This document shows, one piece after another, positions 54,762-64,000 of a stretch of 64,000 nucleotides of DNA. This DNA comes from Macrostomum hystrix. Lineage: Eukaryota > Platyhelminthes > Macrostomidae. Position 1 is the first letter of the stretch, and every line of letters starts with the position of its first letter. The stretch is taken from positions 1,116,001 to 1,180,000 of the forward strand of contig CATNEN010000031.1 in assembly GCA_950097015.1 (NCBI GenBank). The letters run 5' to 3'. A program made the position numbers and the translations under genes. The notes beneath the pieces are model-generated. The model was given only the letters and a program-made list of their open reading frames with translations, was not told where the DNA came from and did not search any database.

Positions 54762-56892
54762 ATGGCTCTATTGCCAAACAGGCCGAGAGTTCGAATAGCA
54801 TTCTACTTAGCAGCCGCTCTATGGCTGACGGTCATGCTACTTATCTATCGCCATTCAGCACCGTCAGTTGGGCCGGCCGAAGACCCAATCGGCAGTCACC
54901 ATCTAGCTTCTCAGCTACTTGATCGCATCAACAAGCAGTCGCAGGAGTTGCAGCAGGTACTAGACGAGAGTCGTCGGCTAGCCGAGGCGCTGCGATCTCG
55001 CAACAGCGCCGGCGTTGCCGGCTTTATTCCAGCCACCGAGATTGAAGCTGCTCGACCATCGGCAGCAACGCTGAGTCCTTCGCTTGACATGCCAGCCGAC
55101 ATTGCGGTGCTTGTAATTGCATGCAATCGGCCCACAGTGCGTCGCAGCCTGGACCAGATATTCAAGTACATGCCAGTTGGGGGACAGCACAGGTTTCATG
55201 TGGTTGTGTCGCAGGACTGCGGACACGCTGAGACAGCTGGGGTTATTCAATCCTACGGCAGCAAGCTCACGCATATTCGCCAGCCGGACCTGCAGCCAAT
55301 CAGCGTGCCAGCTAAGGAGAGACTTCTGCTAGGCTATTATCATATATCGAGGCATTTCCGATGGGCATTTGACCAGGTAAAGTTTTTTAGTTAATTATTT
55401 AGCTCAATTACATTATGGTAGTTACTGTACCTATCACAGGAAGTCACAGTCGCCATCTCATAAGCCCTATTATCTGTGGATGCGTATATGAAGGCTGCGT
55501 ACGGCTGTTCAGTCCATGGTCTGTGGGGCGGCACATCTACCCTCAATTACTCCAGCTAATGCGGGAAGCAATGCAGTTTTATGTGTCTTGTTTAAGGACA
55601 CAAACTGTCGCGTCGGGAATCGAACCTCCGGCTTTGAAGTCATGAGTACGACGTTCTAAACCAGGGGTCGGCAAACTCCGGCCCTCGAAGCTCCCAAATC
55701 CGTTCTATTGCCCTTCCGACACCTACAGTATCCTGTTTCATCTTTTCCCTGTCTCATCTCTCCTCGGTCTCGTCTCTCCTGTGTCTCATCTCTCCGTGTC
55801 TTATCTCTCTTGTTTCTCATCTCTGCTGTGTCTAATCTCCTGTTTCTCATCTCTTCTCTGTCTAATCTCTCCCCTACCTCTTATTTATACAGTTGATGCG
55901 GCCCGCTGACTCTCTTTGGCCCGCTAGCTGATAAGTTTGCCGAACCCTGCTCTAAACACTAGGCTACAGCCCATAAAACCTAGAAGGCCGCCAGTTCGAG
56001 TCTGAATTAAGTGTATTGCTCAATTTCAATAATAGAGCCCACTTAGCGAATTGTTTCCCTTGTGCTGAGATTCGAACACACGACCCCACGGTATGGGCAG
56101 GCAATAATTCATGACCCAGTCTGATGCCAACTGATGCAGGTATTCCTTCAGATGAACTACTCAGCTGCCATCGTCGTGGAAGATGATCTGGACATTGCGC
56201 CGGACTTCTTCGACTATTTCACTCACCTGGGCCGCATCATGGTCCAGGATCCCACAGTCTGGTGCGTGTCGGCCTGGAACGACAACGGCAAAGGCAACCT
56301 CATCGATACGAACCGGGCCGACCTGTTCTACAGGACTGATTTCTTTCCCGGCCTTGGCTGGATGCTGCAGCGGCACACCTGGTTAGAGCTGCGCCCTACC
56401 TGGCCGGCCGCCTTCTGGGACGATCACATGCGCAAGGCCGGGGTGAGGCGCGGCCGGGCCTGCCTGCGGCCTGAGGTCTCGCGCAGTTACACATTCGGCC
56501 GAGTTGGGGTCAGCAATGGCCAGTATTTCGACAAGTATTTGCGCTTCATTCAACTCAGCAAGAAGCCAATTGACTACTCTAAATTAGACTTGAGCTACCT
56601 GCTTAAGTCTAACTATGATGTTCAGTACCTGGATCGGGTTTATAATCTGCCACTGGTCACGCTGGATACTGCTCTGTCTAGCGGCGGATCTGTGCCGTCC
56701 GAGGTTCGAGTCCAGTACAACGGGCCGAAAGAATTCACGGACTTGGCCAAACGATTGGACATTATGCCGGACTTCAAAGACGGCGTGCCGCGCTGCGCCT
56801 ACAGCGGTGTGGTCCCGGTGTTCAGGTCCGGCCGCCGGATCCACCTGGCGCCTGGCCGGCCCTGGAAGGGCTACGATGTCACGTGGAAGTGA
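54762..56892 (+). CDS. MGAT1: Alpha-1,3-mannosyl-glycoprotein 2-beta-N-acetylglucosaminyltransferase (GnT-I)
   Basis: Transfers GlcNAc from UDP-GlcNAc to the alpha-1,3 mannose arm of Man5GlcNAc2 in the medial Golgi, opening hybrid and complex N-glycan synthesis. Exons 54762-55376 and 56140-56892 join in phase 0 to 455 aa, near the usual 445. It is a type II membrane protein: cytosolic tail, anchor at about residues 11-29 (RIAFYLAAALWLTVMLLIY), then a stem with a coiled-coil-like stretch. The catalytic domain starts at VLVIACNRPTVRR (~116). Landmarks are VSQDCGHAETA, THIRQPDL, the metal-binding EDD at 219-221, WCVSAWNDNGK, YRTDFFPGLGWML and FWDDHMRKAGVRRGRACLRPE. The ATG at 54762 has good context (cccATGG). 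It is intact. The intron carries nested transposons. Confidence 0.96.
55487..56000 (-). mobile_element. tRNA-derived SINE, family 1, copy b, interrupted by a hAT MITE
   Basis: The body (gtacggctgttcagtccatgg) and the 3' part of the tRNA-like head (GGAGGTTCGATTCC on minus) lie left of 55661. The A-box half (TAGCCTAGTGTTTAGAG-like) resumes at 55950. More tRNA-like B boxes near 55997 and 56085 suggest further SINE fragments in the same intron. Confidence 0.65.
55662..55949. mobile_element. hAT-type MITE, copy 2
   Basis: Begins CAGGGGTCGGCAAACTCC and ends GTTTGCCGAACCCTG. It is flanked by ttctaaac (55654-55661) and ctctaaac (55950-55957), seven of eight identical. The subterminal parts match the 15.4-kb copy in reverse order. 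Its interior has a short, decayed version of the same tctcatctctcc tandem motif. Confidence 0.88.
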
Positions 56893-56894
56893 GG

Positions 56895-57135
56895 TCACGT
56901 GATATTATGTCCCCAGCTCCCCAAATTTAGCAACTACTGTAGAACTATTCTCTCGTGCTTGATTTTGTAGAGCAATTGGTTTCATAGATGTGCATATATA
57001 TATTCTCTGTTATCTGTTATCTTAACCGGAATCCGTATCTTTTATCGGTTATCCAACGAGTCATGATTATTTTTATCTCTACTGAATTAGTATTAACACA
57101 ACAACAATATGTTAGCTCATTTCCTTCATGCCCTG
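56895..57135. other. MGAT1 3' flank
   Basis: AT-rich; no clear AATAAA close to the stop was identified. Confidence 0.4.
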
Positions 57136-57139
57136 TTAA

Positions 57140-57650
57140 GCGTCCTTAGGCCTCACTCAGATCCCTTTTCAGGTCCCATTTAGCCCAGTTCTGCGGTCCC
57201 AGCCCACTTTTCAGGTCCCATTTAGCCCAGTTCTGTGGTCCCAGCCCACTTTTCAGGTCCCATTTAGCCCAGTTCTGCGGTCCCAGCCCACTTTTCAGGT
57301 CCCATTTAGCCCAGTTCTGCGGTCCCAGCCCACTTTTCAGGTCCCATTTAGCCCAGTTCTGTGGTCCCAGCCCACTTTTCAGGTCCCATTTAGACCAGTT
57401 CTGCGGTCCCAGCCCACTTTTCAGGTCCCATTTAGCCCAGTTCTGCGGTCCCAGCCAACTTTTCAGGTCCCATTTAGCCCAGTTCTGCGGTCCCAGCCCA
57501 CTTTTCAGGTCCCATTTAGCCCAGTTCTGCGGTCCCTGCCAACTTTTCAGGTCCCATTTAGCCCAGTTCTGTGGTCCCAGCCCACTTTTCAGGTCCCATT
57601 TAGCCCAGTTCTGCGGTCCCTGCCAACTTTTCAGGTCCCATTTAGAGTGT
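57140..57650. repeat. 42-bp minisatellite
   Basis: About 12 units of 42 bp containing cccacttttcaggtcccatt and tagcccagttctgcggtc. Confidence 0.94.
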
Positions 57651-57944
57651 GCCTATAGAATTCTACACTTGTTTCATCAGTTTTTTTTTTCTGCTGTTAA
57701 AGACTATTCATTCGACAACGTTTTTATCGGATAAAAATTCTGTGTTAGCGCGTTTAATTGACTGTTATCTTTTAATTTGCTTTCAGATGCTCATTACTCT
57801 GTTTATTTGTTTCGTTTCTCCTTGTACTTTTGGTGCTGTGTCTTTACTTTGCCTCTCCGGAAATTGCCCTTCTAGTAGACTTGCCTATTACTAGTACTTT
57901 TGCACTCAAAGATGAGACTAAAATTATTTGGATCTGATTTCACG

Positions 57945-58350
57945 AGTTTCATATCCCCAGCAACATCAGTTCATCGAGTTCCAGATCCCCAGCAACATCA
58001 ATTCATGGAGTTCCAGATCCCCAGCTGTATCAATTCATCGAGTTCCATATCCCCAGCTGTATCAATTCATCGAGTTCCAGATCCCCAGCTGTATCAATTC
58101 ATCGAGTTCCATATCCCCAGCTGTATCAATTCATCGAGTTCCAGATCCCCAGCAACATCAGTTCATCGAGTTCCAGATCCCCAGCAACATCAGTTCATCG
58201 AGTTCCAGATCCCCAGCAACATAAGTTCATCGAGTTCCAGATCCCCAGCAACATAAATTCATCGTGTTCCAGATACCCGGCAACATCAATTCATCGTGTT
58301 CCAGATCCCAGCAACATCAATTCATCGAGTTCCAGATCCCCAGCTGTGTC
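57945..58350. repeat. 32-bp minisatellite
   Basis: About 12 units of 32 bp (agttccagatccccagcaac...). Two sub-types, agcaacatc and agctgtatc, are grouped in blocks. Confidence 0.93.
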
Positions 58351-58434
58351 AAATCATCGAATAGCTTTGTTACAGTGTCGTACATCGCTACTACCCATGT
58401 TTCTCACAATTGTCTGAATTGTTTTGTGTTTTTT

Positions 58435-58790
58435 CTAGGAAACGAACTAGGATGATTACATATGCATATTTTCTAGGAAACGAACTAGGATGATTACATA
58501 TGCATATTTTCTAGGAAACGAACTAGGATGATTACATATGCATATTTTCTAGGAAACGAACTAGGATGATTACATATGCATATTTTCTAGGAAACCAACT
58601 AGGATGATTAATTGTGTACTTTTCCAGGAATCGAACTGGAATGATTACATATGCTTATTTTCTAGGAAACCAACTAGGATGATTACATATTCTAGGAAAC
58701 TTATTCTAGAAGATTACATTTTCTAGGAAACCAACTAGGATGATTAACTGTGTGTTTTTCCAGGAATCGAACTGGAATGATTACATATGT
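58435..58790. repeat. 38-bp minisatellite
   Basis: Units of about 38 bp containing ttttctaggaaacgaactag and gattacatatgcata. The first five are nearly identical and later ones decay. Confidence 0.92.
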
Positions 58791-58799
58791 ATTTTTCAC

Positions 58800-59340
58800 A
58801 ATGTTCGCTTCTCGGTCAGTGGGTATTTGTTTAACGCTTCTCTCTTAGGTCTCGGAACTAATGTTAAGCCTTATTATTTAACACGGACTAGTTATTTGCT
58901 ACTTTGGGTGGTCCATGGTCAGAATAAGTAGCAATTAAAGAAAGCATTTGTTTGCTTATCACCCCTGACGCGACTTGCAATTATTTCGTTCGTTATGACA
59001 AAAAATTTTGTTCGATTTTAATGGAATGTATTGCCTTTGTGATTCCTATGTTGCTGATTAATTAGCTTTTTATAGCTTTTTTCAGACATCATTCGCTGCG
59101 TGCCCACAGAATTAGTAACTATTCTGTGCAAAAATTTGTTTGTTTATGCGCATGTGTGCCATGAAATTCTCTGCCCGACTAAGTGCCATGAACTGTAAGT
59201 AATATAGAGTTGCGAACCTGTGTTTATCTTCAACTAGAACGATCACTTAAATCAAAGTATAAACTGCTGTTTGACAAGAGAGTCAAAGCTCTGGATTTCT
59301 TGGTGTTCCATTATCTAAGACAAGCGCACATTTTTTCGCT
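58800..59340. other. AT-rich intergenic stretch
   Basis: No gene recognised. Confidence 0.45.
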
Positions 59341-59349
59341 AATTTTTTT

Positions 59350-61450
59350 CTGCGTGATGGGTAAGTGGCAATGGTTTGTGTTCAGTGAGGTGGATGGGTT
59401 GTGTTCAGTGTGATGGATGGTTTGTGGTCAATGTGATGTATGGGTTGTGTTCAGTGTGATGGATGGTTTGTGTTCAGTGTGATGGATGGGTTGTGTTTAG
59501 TGTGATGGATGGTTTGTGTCAGTGTGATGGATGGGTTGTGTTCAGTGTGATGGATGGGTCAGTGTGATGGATGGGTTGTGTTCAGTGTGATGGATGGTTT
59601 GTGGTCAATGTGATGGATGGGTTGTGTTCAGTGTGATGGATGGGTTGTGTTCAGTGTGATGGATGGGTTGTGTTCAGTGAGGTGGATGGGTTGTGTTCAG
59701 TGTGATGGTTGGTTTGTGTTCAGTGAGGTGGATGGGTTGTGTTCAGTGTGATGGATGGTTTGTGGTCAATGTGATGGATGGGTTGTGTTCAGTGTGATGG
59801 ATGGGTTGTGTTCAGTGTGATGGATGGGTTGTGTTCAGTGTGATGGATGGGTTGTGTTCAGTGTGATGGATGGTTTGTGGTCAATGTGATGGATGGGTTG
59901 TGTTCAGTGTGATGGATGGGTTGTGTTCAGTGTGATGGATGGGTTGTGTTCAGTGTGATGGATGGGTTGTGTTCAGTGTGATGGATGGGTTGTGTTCAGT
60001 GTGATGGATGGTTTGTGTTCAGTGTGATGGATGGGTTGTGTTCAGTGTGATGGATGGGTTGTGTTCAGTGTGATGGATGGTTTGTGTTCAGTGAGGTGGA
60101 TGGGTTGTGTTCAGTGTGATGGATGGGTTGTGTTCAGTGTGATGGATGGGTTGTGTTCAGTGTGATGGATGGTTTGTGTTCAGTGTGATGGATGGGTCAG
60201 TGTGATGGTTGGGTTGTGTTCAGTGTGATGGATGGGTTGTGTTCAGTGTGATGGATGGTTTGTGTTCAGTGAGGTGGATGGGTTGTGTTCAGTGTGATGG
60301 ATGGGTTGTGTTCAGTGTGATGGATGGGTTGTGTTCAGTGTGATGGATGGTTTGTGTTCAGTGTGATGGATGGGTCAGTGTGATGGTTGGGTTGTGTTCA
60401 GTGTGATGGATGGGTTGTGTTCAGTGTGATGGATGGGTTGTGTTCAGTGTGATGGATGGGTCAGTGTGATGGATGGGTTGTGTTCAGTGTGATGGATGGG
60501 TTGTGTTCAGTGTGATGGATGGGTTGTGTTCAGTGTGATGGATGGGTTGTGTTCAGTGTGATGGATGGGTTGTGTCAGTGTGATGGATGGGTTGTGTTCA
60601 GTGTGATGGATGGGTCAGTGTGATGGATGGGTTGTGTTCAGTGTGATGGATGGTTTGTGTTCAGTGTGATGGATGGGTCAGTGTGATGGATGGGTTGTGT
60701 CAGTGTGATGGATGGGTTGTGTTCAGTGTGATGGATGGTTTGTGTTCAGTGTGATGGATGGGTCAGTGTGATGGATGGGTTGTGTCAGTGTGATGGATGG
60801 GTTGTGTTCAGTGTGATGGATGGTTTGTGTTCAGTGTGATGGATGGGTCAGTGTGATGGATGGGTTGTGTCAGTGTGATGGATGGTTTGTGTTCAGTGTG
60901 ATGGATGGGTCAGTGTGATGGATGGGTTGTGTCAGTGTGATGGATGGGTTGTGTCAGTGTGATGGATGGGTTGTGTTCAGTGTGATGGATGGGTCAGTGT
61001 GATGGATGGGTTGTGTTCAGTGTGATGGATGGGTCAGTGTGATGGATGGGTTGTGTTCAGTGTGATGGATGGGTTGTGTTCAGTGTGATGGATGGGTTGT
61101 GTTCAGTGTGATGGATGGGTTGTGTTCAGTGTGATGGATGGGTTGTGTTCAGTGTGATGGATGGTTTGTGTTCAGTGTGATGGATGGGTCAGTGTGATGG
61201 ATGGGTTGTGTTCAGTGTGATGGATGGGTTGTGTTCAGTGTGATGGATGGGTTGTGTCAGTGTGATGGATGGGTTGTGTTCAGTGTGATGGATGGGTCAG
61301 TGTGATGGATGGGTTGTGTTCAGTGTGATGGATGGGTTGTGTTCAGTGTGATGGATGGGTCAGTGTGATGGATGGGTTGGGTCAGTGTGATGGATGGGTC
61401 AGTGTGATGGATGGGTTGTGTTCAGTGTGATGGATGGGTCAGTGTGATGT
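59350..61450. repeat. 2.1-kb minisatellite, 23-bp unit
   Basis: About 95 units built on gtgatggatgggttgtgttca (23 bp with flanking t/g). Shortened units lack ttgtgt (gggtcagtgtgatgg), others carry gaggtggatgg or gtttgtgg. The runs of unit types show repeated block copying, with shortened units concentrated in the distal half. Confidence 0.97.
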
Positions 61451-61922
61451 ATAGCAGGAAATGGTTGTAAGTACATTTTTCTGACTGGTTTTGTTTGACT
61501 GTTGTTAATTTAAAGTCTTCAAATCTGCGTTAGAATTGGTCATTTTAAACAAATTAATTCTAGCCTCAAGTGTCTAAGCGTGCGAATCAGGTGTTTTAGA
61601 ATTGCTTGATGACTATCACTTAACGAAGCCTTGAAGCTTGATGCGACCATCCGCGTGCCTTAGGCTGCAGCCAACAGCTGAATAAACAATTGGCCGGCCT
61701 CTACTCCTGCATCTAAGTGCTGCAGAAATTATTTGCTTTTCATCTTTGCTGCATGTACAGCGTTCATTTCGTGCATCGCTGTTTAACAAATGCTAAATAA
61801 ACTGAACTTCTTAGTCTTGATTTATAAGTTGAAACTATGAAAAAATGTTTTGTTTGACGCATACTTTCAACGTTAGCTAAGCGGCACACAGTGCTTGTGC
61901 GAAATTTTCAGCATTCTTGACA

Positions 61923-63999
61923 ATGTCCCATCATCTTAATGGCCTGGTAGGACAAGCTCAGCGAATTGTTACTGCTCTGCTACTACTCAATCTCAGCGGT
62001 GAGTGGTTAATCCTAGTTTCTCTACACAAAAACAATTTCGAATGAATTTCGCAATGTCTGTGGCCCCTACCCGCTGAACGATGCTCAATGTCTATGGCTT
62101 GACTTAACATCGTGTCGTAGAATGAACCCAGGCGTACATGTAGTATATCATTTTTCGCTTGATCTACAGCAAAGATTATAAATACCCTTTACCCTTTAAA
62201 AAGGTATTTATAATCTTTGATCTACAGTGGCAGAGCGCCGCGCTCTCCCTATAGTCTATGGCTTAAACGGTTGGCTGGGGAGCCAATGACTTAATCCAAT
62301 TGACGGCCCAAAATCACAGACGCACTGATGAATAGAGGTGAGAGTAGATACCGCTCGATCGATTGAATGTTAACGTTAAAACAGTCGTGTCAATAAAAAT
62401 AGGTTGACAAAATAAACAAAAATCCACTTCTGACGCTGAAAGAGTTGAGAGATCTGCTACAGAAACGCCAGAGATTTCAGAAGTTTTTCTAGGAGCTGAT
62501 GCAGGCTGTCAATTGTTGGAGCCATTGGCTAGGGACTGCGGGGCCTTTAACAGTAGAACTACCAAAGGGGGGAATTTTCACCGCCTGGCAATATTTTGTG
62601 CTACATCCGAAAGGAGTAACGCAAGCACACGAAACTCAAGAACACGGGCCAACTTTTTGTTGCGCATCTTCTGAAACAAGAATCAAGTCGCCAGCTCTTC
62701 CGACCGTCGAGATATTCAATATTTCTGGTCGAAGGTCAGATTTTTCCCATAAGCGCTAGTGTATTTCATACACCCCTATACACGAATTAGCACTGCGCCT
62801 CAGTGCGGACTTGCTGGCCTTAAAAATTTAAAGGACCCCCTCGCCTAGTCGGTCAACCAATCAGTCACCACCCAACGCTGTTAGCCTTCAGGCGCTGCCA
62901 AAAATGTTTCAGGATTCCCCTTTAGTATAAAAACGGGCGGCAAAATGTCAAGTGTGACGCTCTCAAATGTCAAATGCTCACAAACTGTAGCTCGACATAT
63001 CTTAATGTCTTAAGGTGTAATTAGTGCGCAAGTACAGTTAAAAAAAACTATCCCTTTAAAAATGCCAGTCGTTCAAAGCGGCGGTGTGCTGCTCAGATCG
63101 CGAATCATCATACAGAACGCCTGGCAGTCCTCTGTATCTCAGCAGTGCTTCAATACTAATTTGAGAAATGTGGCCGACACAACCTCAGCGTCTTATCGTT
63201 CGGGAAATACTAGCGGCCTGCAGTGGCTGCTGCTCGAACTGGAGAGCCCTGTCCGCTTGCTGTCCGTCACCGTTTTGACAAACTGTCAGTCATCCACTAT
63301 TCAGCTTATATTAGCTTTGGATGGTCTTCAGGGACTCAGCTAGTCTTCAGCGAGTGATATCAGGGACAGCGAGTGATATCAGGGACAGCGAGTGATATCA
63401 GGGACAGCGAGTGATGTCAGGGACAGCGAGTGATGTCAGGGACAGCGAGTGATGTCAGGGACAGCGAGTGATGTCAGGGACAGCGAATGATGTCAGGGAC
63501 AGCGAGTGATCTCAGGGACAGCGAGTGATCTCAGGGACAGCGAGTGATGTCAGGGACAGCGAATGATGTCAGGGACAGCGAGTGGTATCAGGGGTAGCGA
63601 ATGATGTCAGGGACAGCGAGTGATATCAGGGGTAGCGAGTGATATCAGGGGTAGCGAGTGATATCAGGGACAGCGAGTGATGTCAGGGACAGCGAGTGAT
63701 ATCAGGGGTAGCGAGTGATATCAGGGACAGCGAGTGATGTCAGGGATAGCGAGTGATATCAGGGGTAGCGAGTGATATCAGGGACAGCGAGTGATGTCAG
63801 GGACAGCGAGTGATGTCAGGGACAGCGAGCGATATCAGGGACAAGGGTAGCGATAGATTTACAATGCTAATTTTATCTTATTTTCATCAGCTAAGGGCCA
63901 AGGCGCGCTACTGGATGTTTTGATCGGCGACAAACGTCCAGATTTGAGTATGGTCTCTGACTGCCGGTCGACCATTGATAATAACGACCGGCTTCTGGA
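61923..63999 (+). CDS. Probable secreted lectin-like protein (F5/8C or fucolectin type), partial at right edge
   Basis: Exon 1 (61923-61998) encodes a signal-peptide-like stretch, MSHHLNGLVGQAQRIVTALL, ending at a good donor (agcg|gtgagt). A second exon of about 63033-63303 contains NLRNVADTTSASY, WLLLELESPVRLLSVTVLTN; a third starts near 63893 after ttttcatcag and contains LLDVLIGDKRPDLSM and SDCRST. The order N-x-A...W-x-x-x-x-L-x-x-P-x-x-x-x-x-V-x-x, then a variable segment and GD...C, resembles discoidin/fucolectin domains that bind glycans. The exon-2 acceptor (gcaag) and donor (gatg|gtcttc) are weak. The intron holds a 19-bp minisatellite. Joining is tentative. Confidence 0.45.
62159..62227. 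repeat. Hairpin insertion flanked by 11-bp direct repeats
   Basis: A perfect 16-bp stem (AAAGATTATAAATACC at 62171-62186, inverted at 62203-62218) encloses a 16-base loop. Direct repeats ttgatctacag flank it at 62159-62169 and 62217-62227. Confidence 0.8.
62547..62952. mobile_element. TTAA-type MITE, copy 2 (inverted, shortened)
   Basis: Starts TTAACAGTAGAACTACCAAA and is similar over its length to 22167-22753 on the opposite strand, including tgcgcaacaaaaagttggcc and gtggtgactgattggttgac reversed. It lacks about 190 internal bases of copy 1, and its far inverted repeat has diverged. It lies in the first intron of the lectin-like gene. Confidence 0.72.
63345..63840. repeat. 19-bp minisatellite
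   Basis: About 26 units of cagggacagcgagtgatgt with atatc, atctc and ggggta variants, inside an intron of the lectin-like gene. Confidence 0.94.
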
Positions 64000-64000
64000 G

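Noticed and set aside
3310-63840. CRISPR arrays
   Set aside because: The repeats are head-to-tail without unique spacers, the genome is eukaryotic, and there are no cas genes.

Overview
The window is nuclear DNA of an invertebrate animal. The genes are split by GT/AG introns, encode animal proteins, and sit as GC-rich exons in AT-rich, repeat-filled DNA. Nothing bacterial or viral was seen. The phylum cannot be fixed by reading. An orphan GPCR, tRNA-derived SINEs, P/hAT/MULE-type DNA transposons and very many minisatellites would fit a lophotrochozoan such as a flatworm, but that is a guess.

Layout. 1-4.5 kb (- strand): six N-terminal coding exons of a two-pore channel (TPCN2-like), running off the left edge. 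5.3-7.1 kb: two minisatellites. 7.35-9.58 kb (-): complete three-exon F-box/WD-repeat gene (FBXW9-like) with a polyglutamine tract. 9.7-11.24 kb: decayed P-superfamily-like DNA transposon with terminal inverted repeats and an 8-bp target duplication. 11.8-14.9 kb (-): complete three-exon CLP1 RNA kinase. 15.4-16.05 kb: hAT-type MITE filled by a minisatellite. 16-24 kb: mostly gene-free, with minisatellites, a TTAA-flanked MITE and a SINE. 24.33-25.58 kb (+): single-exon orphan rhodopsin-like GPCR. 25.6-34 kb: more minisatellites, a 57-bp palindrome and a few doubtful exons. 35.0-48.87 kb (+): complete three-exon membrane histidine acid phosphatase. Its 11.4-kb first intron holds SINEs, a 6.1-kb LINE with exact 14-bp target duplications, and a 3.8-kb pyrimidine minisatellite. 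52.35-53.39 kb: MULE-like element nested in a SINE. 54.76-56.89 kb (+): two-exon MGAT1, whose intron holds a SINE split by a second hAT MITE. 57.1-61.45 kb: four minisatellites. 61.9 kb to the right edge (+): start of a probable secreted F5/8C or fucolectin-like gene, with another minisatellite in its intron.

The genes show no pathway link. TPC2 and the acid phosphatase are both lysosomal in animals, MGAT1 is Golgi, CLP1 is nuclear RNA processing and the FBXW9-like protein is a putative ubiquitin-ligase adaptor. This looks like ordinary animal gene order.

The striking feature is architecture. Most introns and intergenic gaps carry their own tandem array, and several arrays lie inside DNA transposons. 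Many long open frames in the window are artefacts of arrays whose unit length is a multiple of three, and were left out. Exon boundaries were set by reading splice sites and checking phase; no transcript evidence was available.
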